Shown: in pieces, positions 1 through 6,027 of the stretch
How the letters are laid out: each line of letters begins with the position of its first letter
Numbering within the stretch: the stretch's first letter is position 1
Assembly: GCA_903918155.1 (NCBI GenBank)
Contig: CAIXDD010000052.1
Coordinates: forward strand, 1-17,915
Length of the DNA: 17,915 bases
DNA from: an uncultured Hyphomicrobiales bacterium
Lineage (GTDB): Bacteria > Pseudomonadota > Alphaproteobacteria > Rhizobiales > Beijerinckiaceae
Reading direction: 5' to 3'
Made by a program: the position numbers and the translations under genes
Notes under the pieces: generated by a model
Told to the model about the DNA's origin: nothing
The model's input: the letters and a program-made list of their open reading frames with translations, nothing else
Databases searched by the model: none

Positions 1-16
1 AGGTGCCCGACACGTT

Positions 17-300
17 CTAAGCCGGCGGGGGTGCGCCCAGCCAGGCGGCAAGCGCGAGGTCGTCGGCCACCTGAACGCCGCCCCGATATTCGGGAGCGAG
101 CAGTTCCGCGTAGCTCGGCTCGAGGAAGCGGCGGCAGTGCAGCAGCACGCGGGCGCGCTGGCCCGGTGCGCGCACGAGCCGGCCCAGCGCCTGGTTCACC
201 TTTGTCATGCCCGGAACCTGATAAACGCGCCGGAACGCGGCTTCCCGGCCCGCGCCCTGGAGCGAGGACGAAGCGGCGGAATGAATCTGCGCAACGAATC
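17..300 (-). pseudogene. C-terminal remnant of a Rad3/DinG-like ATP-dependent DNA helicase
   Basis: Reading the minus strand gives a continuous frame ending at TAG 17-19. It contains AAFRRVYQVPGMTKVNQ followed by ALGRLVRAPGQRARVLLHCRR, then LAPEYRGG. This resembles the end of the second RecA domain (Helicase_C_2; motif VI, Q-x-x-GRxxR) of XPD/DinG-type superfamily 2 helicases, where the motif VI arginines contact ATP. Such helicases are normally 650-900 residues; here only about 90 helicase-like residues exist. The first in-frame ATG (206-208) lies inside the motif region, and upstream the frame runs without any start codon into the atp terminator hairpin. No Walker A, Walker B or Fe-S region is present. 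I read it as a truncated relic, not a gene. It follows the atp operon on the same strand but behind its terminator. The left boundary of homology, near 290-300, is approximate. Confidence 0.7.
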
Positions 301-349
301 TGCGGAACGAGCGCGCACAGGCGCTCGTCGCCCGCCGCCCAAACGAAAA

Positions 350-376
350 CCCCGGAGCGCGGCTCCGGGGTTTTTT
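350..376 (-). terminator. Bidirectional Rho-independent terminator after the F0 operon
   Basis: A perfect 8-bp stem, CCCCGGAG (350-357) and CTCCGGGG (363-370), closes a 5-nt loop. It is followed on the plus strand by six T (371-376) and on the minus strand by four T (346-349 read in reverse). It starts 24 nt beyond the atpF stop, so its obvious role is ending the atpI-atpF transcript. The longer T run faces the plus strand, where no gene precedes it in the window. Confidence 0.85.
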
Positions 377-399
377 AACATCCGCCGTCGAAGGCGCGT

Positions 400-888
400 T
401 TAATTGGCGAAGCCCTTGCGCACGTCGCCGACGCCGCGCTGGACCAGCTCTCCGCCCAGACCGTCCTTCATCTGCGCGCGCAGCACCGTCTCGGCGGCTA
501 GGACGGCGGCGTCGGCGGCGGCCGCGCGCACCGCATGGGCGGCCTGCGATTCGGCGATGGCGATCTTGGCTTCCGCCTGCTGCGTGCGGCGGGCGACGAA
601 TTCGTTCATGCGCGCGCCCGATTCAGCGGCGAGCGCCTCGGCTTCCTCGCGCGCGACGCGCAGGATGGAATCGGCTTCCGCCTGCGCTTCGCCGGCCTTC
701 TTCTGATAGGAGGCGAGAACGGCCTCGGCCTCCTCGCGCAGGAGCCGCGCTTGCGCCAGCTCGTCGGCGATCAGCTTCGCGCGACCGTCGAGCGCGCCGG
801 CGATCTTGGTGTGCACGCCCACATAGCCCAGCAGCAGGACGAACAGGACGAAGCCCAGCGCGACGAAGAAACTCGCGTCGAAATGCAT
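400..888 (-). CDS. atpF: F0F1 ATP synthase subunit b
   Basis: 162-residue peripheral-stalk subunit b of the F0 sector. Residues 5-25 (SFFVALGFVLFVLLLGYVGV region) form the single N-terminal membrane helix. The rest is a charged, Ala/Glu-rich helix of the kind that forms the right-handed coiled coil linking subunit a to the F1 head through delta. The length is typical. ATG at 886-888 is preceded by GAGGAG at a good distance, and only 10 nt separate it from the b' stop at 899. It is the last gene of the atpI-atpB-atpE-b'-b operon and is followed by a hairpin terminator. Alphaproteobacteria and phototrophs carry two diverged b-type subunits forming a heterodimer. This one is called b and its upstream neighbour b' from order and from the neighbour's longer N-terminus. 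No anomaly is seen. Confidence 0.96.
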   Translation of the reverse strand: MHFDASFFVALGFVLFVLLLGYVGVHTKIAGALDGRAKLIADELAQARLLREEAEAVLASYQKKAGEAQAEADSILRVAREEAEALAAESGARMNEFVARRTQQAEAKIAIAESQAAHAVRAAAADAAVLAAETVLRAQMKDGLGGELVQRGVGDVRKGFAN

Positions 889-898
889 GGCGCTCTCC

Positions 899-1450
899 TC
901 AGGCCTTCACGCCGGCGACGGCCTGGGCCACCGCCTTGGAATCAGCCTCGCGGCCGGTGATCTGGCGCACGATCGCGCCCGCCGCCTCCGCCGCGATGGC
1001 GGACACGTTGCTCATCGCCTGCGCCTTGGACGCGGCGATCTTCTCTTCGGCGGCGGCGATGCGCGCGTTCAGCTCGCTCTCGAGCGCCTTGCGCCGGATA
1101 TCGGCTTCCCCGGCCAGACGTTCGCGCAGCTCCTGCACGTTCTTCTGCACGGCGGCCTTCGCGTCGGCGAGCGTCTTCTCGTAATGAGCGACGGCGGCTT
1201 CGGCGGATTTCTGCGCGGCGGCGGCGGCTTCGAGGTCGCCCTCGATGCGCAGGCGGCGGACTTCGAGGATTTTCTCGACCCGCGGCAGCGCGACGCGCGA
1301 CATGATGAAGTAAAGCGCGCCGAACGTGATCGCCAGCCAGAAGACCTGTCCCGCGAAAGTCGAGACGTCGAATGGCGGGAAAGGCGCCTTGGCGGCGGCG
1401 GCGGCGCCGGGCTGGGCCGCGGTGGCGGCGATGGCTTGCGTGATGAACAT
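899..1450 (-). CDS. atpF2: F0F1 ATP synthase subunit b'
   Basis: 183-residue second b-type stalk subunit. An Ala/Pro-rich N-terminal tail (about residues 1-28) precedes a membrane helix at about residues 33-53 (FAGQVFWLAITFGALYFIM). A long amphipathic Ala/Glu/Lys helix follows, including RVEKILEVRRLRIEGDLEAA, a conserved b' type stretch. It pairs with subunit b to make the stator. The ATG at 1448-1450 has AGGA seven bases upstream on its strand. A 101-nt spacer with a strong hairpin separates it from atpE, whereas its own stop is 10 nt from the atpF start. It is sometimes named atpG or atpX in this group; that use of atpG should not be confused with the gamma subunit. Confidence 0.95.
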   Translation of the reverse strand: MFITQAIAATAAQPGAAAAAKAPFPPFDVSTFAGQVFWLAITFGALYFIMSRVALPRVEKILEVRRLRIEGDLEAAAAAQKSAEAAVAHYEKTLADAKAAVQKNVQELRERLAGEADIRRKALESELNARIAAAEEKIAASKAQAMSNVSAIAAEAAGAIVRQITGREADSKAVAQAVAGVKA

Positions 1451-1512
1451 CGTGCAGTCCTGGGCGCTAGTTTCAGACAGAACCGGACAAGCCGGACAAC
1501 GTCAGCGGCAAG

Positions 1513-1540
1513 GCGCGGCCCCCGTCGCCGGGAGCCGCGC
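1513..1540 (-). promoter_or_regulatory. Strong mRNA hairpin immediately 3' of atpE
   Basis: On the minus-strand transcript GCGCGGCTCCC (1540-1530), loop GGCGAC, and GGGGGCCGCGC (1523-1513) pair over 11 bp with a single G-U wobble. The hairpin begins 12 nt after the atpE stop codon and has no T tract, so it does not look like a Rho-independent terminator. Its place, between the multicopy c subunit and the single-copy b' subunit, suggests (inference) a 3' stabiliser or partial attenuator that raises atpE expression. Confidence 0.6.
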
Positions 1541-1551
1541 GAAAACGTTCG

Positions 1552-1779
1552 TCAGACCACGAACAGCAGCAGGATCGCGACGAGGAACGCGAAGATGCCG
1601 AGACCTTCCGCAAGCGCGGCGCCGATGAACGCGCGGCCGAACTGGCCGTCGGCGGCCGACGGGTTGCGCAGCGCGCCGGAGAGGAAGTTGCCGAAAATCG
1701 CGCCGACGCCGATCGCGGCGGCGCCCATGCCGATGGCGGCCAGACCGGCGCCGATATACTTAGCTGCTACGGGATCCAT
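1552..1779 (-). CDS. atpE: F0F1 ATP synthase subunit c (proteolipid)
   Basis: 75-residue, two-helix hairpin protein of the rotating c-ring. Helix 1 (about residues 8-32) is Gly/Ala-rich (IGAGLAAIGMGAAAIGVGAI). The polar loop carries the conserved R-N-P (residues 38-40), which contacts gamma and epsilon. Helix 2 contains the ion-carrying Glu58 in AALAEGLGIF. No Gln/Ser sodium-site pattern is visible, so a proton-driven ring is expected. The start at ATG 1777-1779 was chosen over a longer upstream frame because AGGAG sits just upstream and the family begins here; the longer reading would overlap atpB. It lies 52 nt downstream of the atpB stop. The hairpin after its stop may boost its output relative to the other F0 genes. 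Confidence 0.97.
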   Translation of the reverse strand: MDPVAAKYIGAGLAAIGMGAAAIGVGAIFGNFLSGALRNPSAADGQFGRAFIGAALAEGLGIFAFLVAILLLFVV

Positions 1780-1831
1780 GTCGAACTCCTGTTCGAGTGT
1801 GAGAGGGCGACCGTCTGTTGTTGGATATTTA

Positions 1832-2596
1832 TCAGTGGCCCGGGTGGATTGCGTCGTTGAGATAGACGCAAGTGAGGATGGCGAACACGTAAGCCTGCAG
1901 CACCGCCACGAGCAGCTCGAGCGCGGTGAGCGCGACGACGCCCAGAAGGGGCAGCGGCGCAAGGGCCGCCCAGGCGCCGGCGCCCAGCAGCATGGCGACG
2001 AATCCGCCGAAAACCTTGAGAGTGATATGGCCCGCCAGCATATTGGCGAACAGACGAACCGACAGCGAGATCGGGCGCGACAGGAACGAGATCACCTCGA
2101 TCAGCACCACGAACCACAAAAGCGCCGGCGACACGCCCGAGGGCACGAACAGACGCAGGAAATGCATGCCGTGCCGCGCGAAGCCGTAAAGCAGCACGGT
2201 GAGGATGACGAGCGCGGCGAACGCGAAGGTCACCACGATCTGGCTGGTCACCGTGAACGTGTAGGGCACAAGGCCGATCAGGTTCGAGAACAGCACGAAC
2301 ATGAACAGCGAGAAGACGAAGGGGAAGAAGCGCATTCCGTCGTTGCCGGCGGTGCCGCGCACGGTGGAGGCGACGAATTCATAGGCCATTTCGGCGGCGG
2401 CCTGCAGGCGGCCGGGCACGAGCGCCTGCGAGCGCGTGCCATAGACCATGAGGCCCAGGACGCTGAGCAGCACGATCACCATGAACAGCGAGGCGTTGGT
2501 GAAGGAGACGTCGTGGCCGAACAACTGGATCGGAACGATCTTCGTCACTTCGAATTGATGGATCGGATCGATTGCGTTTCCCGCGGAAGCAGCCAC
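1832..2596 (-). CDS. atpB: F0F1 ATP synthase subunit a
   Basis: 254-residue integral membrane subunit a, which forms the two half-channels for protons against the c-ring. Several membrane helices are visible. The essential stator arginine lies in SLSVRLFANMLAGH (Arg at about residue 180), and the last helices carry the conserved E/Q pattern (LTALELLVAVLQAYVFAIL). The N-terminal D-P-I-H-Q-F motif is typical of the family. The start is a GTG at 2594-2596, supported by GAGGA seven bases upstream; no in-frame ATG is nearby. It lies 45 nt downstream of the atpI stop, with a small CCGCGC-AGG-GCGCGG hairpin (2615-2629) just before its ribosome site. Confidence 0.97.
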   Translation of the reverse strand: MAASAGNAIDPIHQFEVTKIVPIQLFGHDVSFTNASLFMVIVLLSVLGLMVYGTRSQALVPGRLQAAAEMAYEFVASTVRGTAGNDGMRFFPFVFSLFMFVLFSNLIGLVPYTFTVTSQIVVTFAFAALVILTVLLYGFARHGMHFLRLFVPSGVSPALLWFVVLIEVISFLSRPISLSVRLFANMLAGHITLKVFGGFVAMLLGAGAWAALAPLPLLGVVALTALELLVAVLQAYVFAILTCVYLNDAIHPGH

Positions 2597-2641
2597 GTCT
2601 TCATCCTCGATTAGCCGCGCAGGGCGCGGATGCGAAAGCCT

Positions 2642-2989
2642 TCATGATCCGCCGCGACGCCGCCCCTGCGGGCCGGCGGCGATCCGATACACGTTCCAAA
2701 AGCCGGCCGCGGTTCCAAACGCCAGAAAGACGATCAGGAACAACGGCTTTGTCGAGAGCCACGCATCGAGCGCCAGCCCGATGGCCACGCCCGCGATGAG
2801 TCCCGCCACGAATTCAGACAACACTCGCACGCCCAGATTGAAGGCGCGCCCCGTGGCGCCAGCAGACACATCGTCCAGCGGAGTCCGCCGCGGTTCTTCG
2901 GCGCGCTTTTGCTCGAGCGCGCCCTTTAACCGCTCAAGGCGCGCTTTCAGCGCCTCGTCCTCATTCGCATCGCGTTCGGACTCAGCCAT
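2642..2989 (-). CDS. atpI: AtpI/AtpZ-family F0 assembly protein
   Basis: 115-residue small membrane protein, first gene of the F0 operon. A charged N-terminal half (residues 1-40, Glu/Lys/Arg-rich) precedes two membrane helices at about 58-78 (VAGLIAGVAIGLALDAWL) and 82-102 (PLFLIVFLAFGTAAGFWNVY). This arrangement, with G-x-x-x-G in helix 1 and the A-G-F-x-N-V-Y ending of helix 2, is that of the alphaproteobacterial AtpI type, thought to help c-ring assembly and/or Mg2+ or Ca2+ handling. ATG at 2987-2989 follows CAGGAG. A leader of about 110 nt separates it from the promoter at 3107-3135. Confidence 0.92.
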   Translation of the reverse strand: MAESERDANEDEALKARLERLKGALEQKRAEEPRRTPLDDVSAGATGRAFNLGVRVLSEFVAGLIAGVAIGLALDAWLSTKPLFLIVFLAFGTAAGFWNVYRIAAGPQGRRRGGS

Positions 2990-3106
2990 GTGCGCTCTCC
3001 TGTGCGACGACGCATGCGCCCCGACGGAAAGCGCCCGACAGCCGATCCGGACCCAAACGACAGGATGTTGGGACTCCGTCAGAACTTAACCCCTGCGAGC
3101 GCGCGC

Positions 3107-3135
3107 AACATAGGAGCGGGGCCGGAAAGTGTCAA
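3107..3135 (-). promoter_or_regulatory. Sigma70-type promoter of the atp F0 operon
   Basis: On the minus strand TTGACA (3135-3130) is followed by exactly 17 nt and TATGTT (3112-3107). This is a near-consensus housekeeping promoter pointing at atpI, with a transcript start expected near 3100. Immediately upstream (3141-3180) lies an AT-rich block in an otherwise very GC-rich region, which could act as an UP element or a regulator site. Confidence 0.75.
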
Positions 3136-3162
3136 GCGCCGGCAAATAATATCAAGCCATTG

Positions 3163-3178
3163 TTTTATAATGATAAAA
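3163..3178. repeat. AT-rich inverted repeat upstream of the atp promoter
   Basis: TTTTAT (3163-3168), AATG, ATAAAA (3173-3178) is a perfect 6-bp inverted repeat with a 4-nt spacer. It is about 28 bp upstream of the atp -35 box and about 60 bp from the end of the ABC pseudogene. It may be an operator or part of an UP-like element; it is short enough to be chance in an AT-rich patch. Confidence 0.4.
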
Positions 3179-3236
3179 TGGACATGACGCGCGCCCCCGC
3201 CCAAACGTCGAAGACAGCCGGCCGCGCCGCGTCAGA

Positions 3237-3577
3237 TCACCCAGTCGCGTCGGCGGCGGCGAGCGGCTCGGCCGCGATGTCCTGCTTGACCCGGGCCGCC
3301 AGCTCCTGGGCCGCGAGGGGGCCGCGCCGGCGCGGGCGCGCGATCTCGACCTTGCGCACGGCCTTGACCTCGCCCGGCTAGCCGCCGAGCGCCACGATCC
3401 GGTCGGAGGGATTCGCGGGTGGCCACGTCGAGCGCGGAGAAGGGCTCGTCCATCAGCAGGATCGAGGGGCGCGCGCCTTGCGGGCGGCGCGATCGAGCGC
3501 GGTTTTCTCGATGCCGAAGGCGACATTGGAGACCACGCGCCGTCAGGGCGGAAGGCGGGCGTCTTAAAAGACGAGCG
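3237..3577 (-). pseudogene. Decayed SsuB/TauB-type ABC transporter ATP-binding protein
   Basis: Joining minus-strand frames recovers a nitrate/sulfonate/taurine-type ABC ATPase. First comes LVF-stop-DARLPP-stop-RR, matching LVFQDARLLPWRR, with the Q-loop Gln now TAA (3564-3566) and the Trp now TGA (3543-3545). Then VVSNVAFGIEKTALDRAARK follows. After a frameshift comes PSILLMDEPFSALDVATRE (Walker B and D-loop). After another frameshift comes SDRIVALGG, an in-frame TAG (3378-3380), PGEVKAVRKVEIARPRR and the C-terminal tail ending at TGA 3237-3239. Walker A, the LSGGQ signature and the H-loop are all missing, each replaced by a deletion. Normal length is about 250-270 residues; about 110 codons survive. 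It cannot make a working ATPase. The orphan binding protein at 4930 is of the class that such ATPases serve, so this may be its lost partner (inference). Confidence 0.85.
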
Positions 3578-3629
3578 CCATGAGAGCCGGGAATTGAGCG
3601 GACATGATCGCGGACTCCGAAGTGAGGCG

Positions 3630-3643
3630 ATAAATCCATTTAT
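3630..3643. promoter_or_regulatory. AT-rich palindrome upstream of the dehydrogenase gene, possible operator
   Basis: ATAAAT-CC-ATTTAT is a perfect 6-bp inverted repeat with a 2-nt spacer, about 90 bp before the start at 3734. A TAATAT (3650-3655) follows seven bases later and could be a -10 box, but no good -35 is visible 16-18 bp upstream. It may be an activator or repressor site; unproven. Confidence 0.4.
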
Positions 3644-3733
3644 GAGATGTAATATCCCTGTCTGGACACCCGCCCGCCGCGCTTCTACGGTCTGGCCGGT
3701 CGCGGAAACACGCGACGAGGGAGGCATGGCCCC

Positions 3734-4906
3734 ATGGGCCGACTGGACCTTTGCTATAATATCGCGGATTTGCGCGAGGTCGCCCGCAAGCGCCTGCCGA
3801 GGGGCGTTTTCGAATATCTCGACAAGGGGGCGGAGGATCAGGTCGCGCTTGGCGGCAATCGCGCGGCGCTCGACGCCTGCAAATTGCTCAATCGCGTGCT
3901 GGTGGACGTGTCGGACGTGCGGCTCGAGTCGCAGATCCTCGGCGCGCCCGCCGCCCTGCCCCTGGCCATCGCGCCCACGGGAATCGCCGGCCTCACCTGG
4001 CATGAGGGCGAATTCGAACTGGCCAAGGCGGCGGGACGCGCCGGCGTGCCCTTCACGCTCGCCACGGGCTCCAACACGCCCATGGAGAAAGTGGCGCAGG
4101 AATCGGGCGCGCGCGCCTGGTTCCAGCTCTATATGTGGCGCGAAAAGGAAATGTCCTACGAACTCGTGCGCCGCGCCGCCAGAGCCGGCTTCGAGGCGCT
4201 GATCTGGACGGTGGACATCGGCCATGGCGCCAATCGCGAGCACAACGCCCGCAACGGATTCGCCACGCCCTACAAGATGAACGCGCGCTCGGTGGCCGAC
4301 ATGCTGCGCCATCCCGAATGGCTCGCCGGCGTGATGGGACGTTATCTGCTGGCCGGCGGCATGCCCGAACATGTGAATTATCCCGAGCGCTATCAATCGC
4401 GCTTCAGCGGCGGCGCCGCGCGCAAGGGCGGCGGCCACGCCACCTCGCTGCGCGCCGACAAGGTGTCGTGGGAGGACGTGGACCGCCTGCGCGACATCTG
4501 GCCGGGCAAGCTCGTCATCAAGGGCGTGATGCGCCCCGACGACGCGCAGGCCGCGCTCGCCCATGGCGCCGACGCCATCGTCGTGTCCAACCACGGCGGG
4601 CGCAATCTCGACAGCGCGCCCGCCACGCTCGCCGTCCTGCCGAAGATCGTCGCCGCCGTCGGCGACAAGGCGGAGGTGATCGTGGATTCCGGCGTGCGCC
4701 GCGGCTCCGACATCGTCAAATGCCTCGCGCTGGGCGCGAGCGCGGTCCTCAGCGGGCGCGCGACGCTCTATGGCGTGGCCGCCGGCGGACAGGCGGGCGC
4801 CGACAAGGCGCTCGCCATCCTCAAGGACGAGATGAAACGCACCATGGCCTATATCGGCGCGCAACGCGCCGCCGATATCGGACCGGACGCGATCTGGCGC
4901 GCGTGA
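3734..4906 (+). CDS. FMN-dependent alpha-hydroxy-acid dehydrogenase (LldD/MdlB family)
   Basis: 390-residue TIM-barrel flavoenzyme that oxidises a 2-hydroxy acid (lactate, mandelate or similar) to the 2-oxo acid, passing electrons to the quinone pool or O2. The family's catalytic set is complete: Q131-L-Y133, D161 (WTVD), R168 (NREHNARNGF), FMN-binding K263 (LVIKGV), and the base H287 with R290 in SNHGGRNLD. DSGVRRGSD (318-326) and the phosphate-binding SGRATLYG (340-347) follow. The stretch DIGHGANREHNARNGF differs from the usual PVxGRRE version, so the substrate is open. ATG 3734 is preceded by GAGGGAGG (3717-3724); an ATG at 3726 is out of frame. It is followed 23 nt later by a binding-protein gene, probably one operon ending at the 5987-6017 terminator. 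That pairing hints that the binding protein supplies a hydroxy acid or related compound. Confidence 0.92.
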   Translation: MGRLDLCYNIADLREVARKRLPRGVFEYLDKGAEDQVALGGNRAALDACKLLNRVLVDVSDVRLESQILGAPAALPLAIAPTGIAGLTWHEGEFELAKAAGRAGVPFTLATGSNTPMEKVAQESGARAWFQLYMWREKEMSYELVRRAARAGFEALIWTVDIGHGANREHNARNGFATPYKMNARSVADMLRHPEWLAGVMGRYLLAGGMPEHVNYPERYQSRFSGGAARKGGGHATSLRADKVSWEDVDRLRDIWPGKLVIKGVMRPDDAQAALAHGADAIVVSNHGGRNLDSAPATLAVLPKIVAAVGDKAEVIVDSGVRRGSDIVKCLALGASAVLSGRATLYGVAAGGQAGADKALAILKDEMKRTMAYIGAQRAADIGPDAIWRA

Positions 4907-4929
4907 GCGCGCTTTCGGGAGGGAGACAG

Positions 4930-5931
4930 ATGAAGCTTTCCAACGCAAGACGCATCGCCGCCGCCGCCGCGCTCGCCGCCGCAGCGGCAGGAGGAGGAGC
5001 CATGGCGCAGACCCAGACCATCGAGGCCGTGATTTTCGCCGGCGCCAGCGCGACGCCCATCTATGTCGCGCAGGCCAAGGGTTTCTTCGCGCGCGAAGGG
5101 ATCGAGGTGAAGGTGACGCCGACGCCTAATTCCGGCTTCCAGATGGCCGGACTCATCAACGGCAAGTTCCAGGTCGCCAGCACCGCGCTCGACAATCTGA
5201 TCGCCTATCAGGAAGGCCAGGGCACGACGAAGACCGAACGCGCGCCCGACCTGATCACCATCATGGGCGGCGCCTCGACCGAACTCGCCCTCATGGCCTT
5301 GCCGTCGATCAAGAGCGTCAGCGAATTGCGCGGCAAGGAATTCGCGCTCGACTCCCTGTCGACCGGCTACGCCTTCGTGCTGCGCAAGATGCTCGAGAAG
5401 AACGGCCTCATGCCCGCCGATTATAAATTCGTGGCGGTCGGCGGCACGCGCGAGCGCCTCGAAGCCCTGCGCGCCGGCACGAAGGCGGCGGGACTCATCA
5501 GCGAGCCCTTCACCACCCAGGCGAAGAAGGAAGGCCTCTCCTTCCTCGGCGAGGCGGTGAGCAGCGTGGGCCGTTATCAGGCCACCGTGCAGATCGCCAA
5601 CCGCTGGTGGGCGAAGGACAATGAAAAGGCCATGGTGGGCTATATCCGCGCCATGATCTCCGCCGTCGACTGGATCTATGAACCCGCCAACAGGCAGGAG
5701 ACGATCAAGATCCTCGCCGAGGCCGTGAAAATCCCCGAGGCCGCCGCCACGCCCAGCGTGATCGGCCTCACCGAAGGGCAGAGCCGCCTGTCGCCCAAGG
5801 CCGCGCTCGACATCGAAGGCGTGAAGACCGCGCTGCAATTGCGCGAGCAATATGGCGAGCCGCAAAAGAAGATGGGCGCGCCGGAGAAATATTACGACCT
5901 CACCTATTACGACAAGGCGCTCGGCAAATAA
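4930..5931 (+). CDS. ABC transporter periplasmic substrate-binding protein, NMT1/SsuA-like
   Basis: 333-residue exported binding protein. The signal peptide spans about residues 1-26, with two Arg early, a long Ala-rich core and cleavage after A-M-A before QTQTIEAV. The mature part starts with a beta strand followed by PIYVAQAKGFFAREGIEVKV, the hallmark of NMT1/THI5, SsuA, TauA and NrtA-like proteins, and keeps the periplasmic-binding-protein type 2 layout (VSELRGKEFALD; KYYDLTYYD near the end). The start at 4930 was chosen because GGGAGGGA lies just upstream and the signal peptide begins here; a longer same-frame reading is a shadow across the upstream gene. No permease or intact ATPase is adjacent. 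The only ATPase trace is the pseudogene at 3237-3577, so it must borrow a transporter or be a leftover. Confidence 0.9.
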   Translation: MKLSNARRIAAAAALAAAAAGGGAMAQTQTIEAVIFAGASATPIYVAQAKGFFAREGIEVKVTPTPNSGFQMAGLINGKFQVASTALDNLIAYQEGQGTTKTERAPDLITIMGGASTELALMALPSIKSVSELRGKEFALDSLSTGYAFVLRKMLEKNGLMPADYKFVAVGGTRERLEALRAGTKAAGLISEPFTTQAKKEGLSFLGEAVSSVGRYQATVQIANRWWAKDNEKAMVGYIRAMISAVDWIYEPANRQETIKILAEAVKIPEAAATPSVIGLTEGQSRLSPKAALDIEGVKTALQLREQYGEPQKKMGAPEKYYDLTYYDKALGK

Positions 5932-5986
5932 GCCGCCGACGCCTGATGATCCGGCCGCCCGATCCGGCGGCCTGACGACGCGCAAG

Positions 5987-6017
5987 GACGCTCCGCAGCC
6001 CGCTGCGGAGCGTCTTT
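5987..6017 (+). terminator. Hairpin terminator after the binding-protein gene
   Basis: A perfect 12-bp stem, GACGCTCCGCAG (5987-5998) and CTGCGGAGCGTC (6003-6014), with a 4-nt loop is followed by TTT. The T run is short, but the stem is strong, and it lies between convergent genes (stop 5931 and stop 6028). A second hairpin GGCCGCC/GGCGGCC (5953-5972) precedes it. It may serve both strands. Confidence 0.75.
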
Positions 6018-6027
6018 CGCATCGCGC

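Noticed and set aside
1552..1779. Sodium-binding c-ring
   Set aside because: The helix 1 Gln and helix 2 Ser/Thr pattern of Na+ c subunits is absent; only the Glu58 site for protons is seen.
887..2614. 575-codon plus-strand open frame across the atp operon
   Set aside because: It is antisense to atpF2, atpE and atpB, has Arg/His/Gly-rich low-complexity translation and no family signal; such frames are expected in high-GC DNA.
3166..3171. Plus-strand TATAAT as a -10 box
   Set aside because: No -35 at 16-18 bp upstream and no plus-strand gene directly downstream; better explained as part of the AT block upstream of the minus-strand atp promoter.
3152..4948. 598-codon minus-strand frame over the dehydrogenase gene and fossil
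   Set aside because: It is antisense to a gene with complete catalytic motifs, and its translation is His/Gly/Arg-rich without recognisable domains.
4135..5931. Long plus-strand frame fusing an Arg-rich N-terminus to the binding protein
   Set aside because: The first 265 codons overlap the dehydrogenase in another frame. The true start at 4930 has a ribosome site and a signal peptide.
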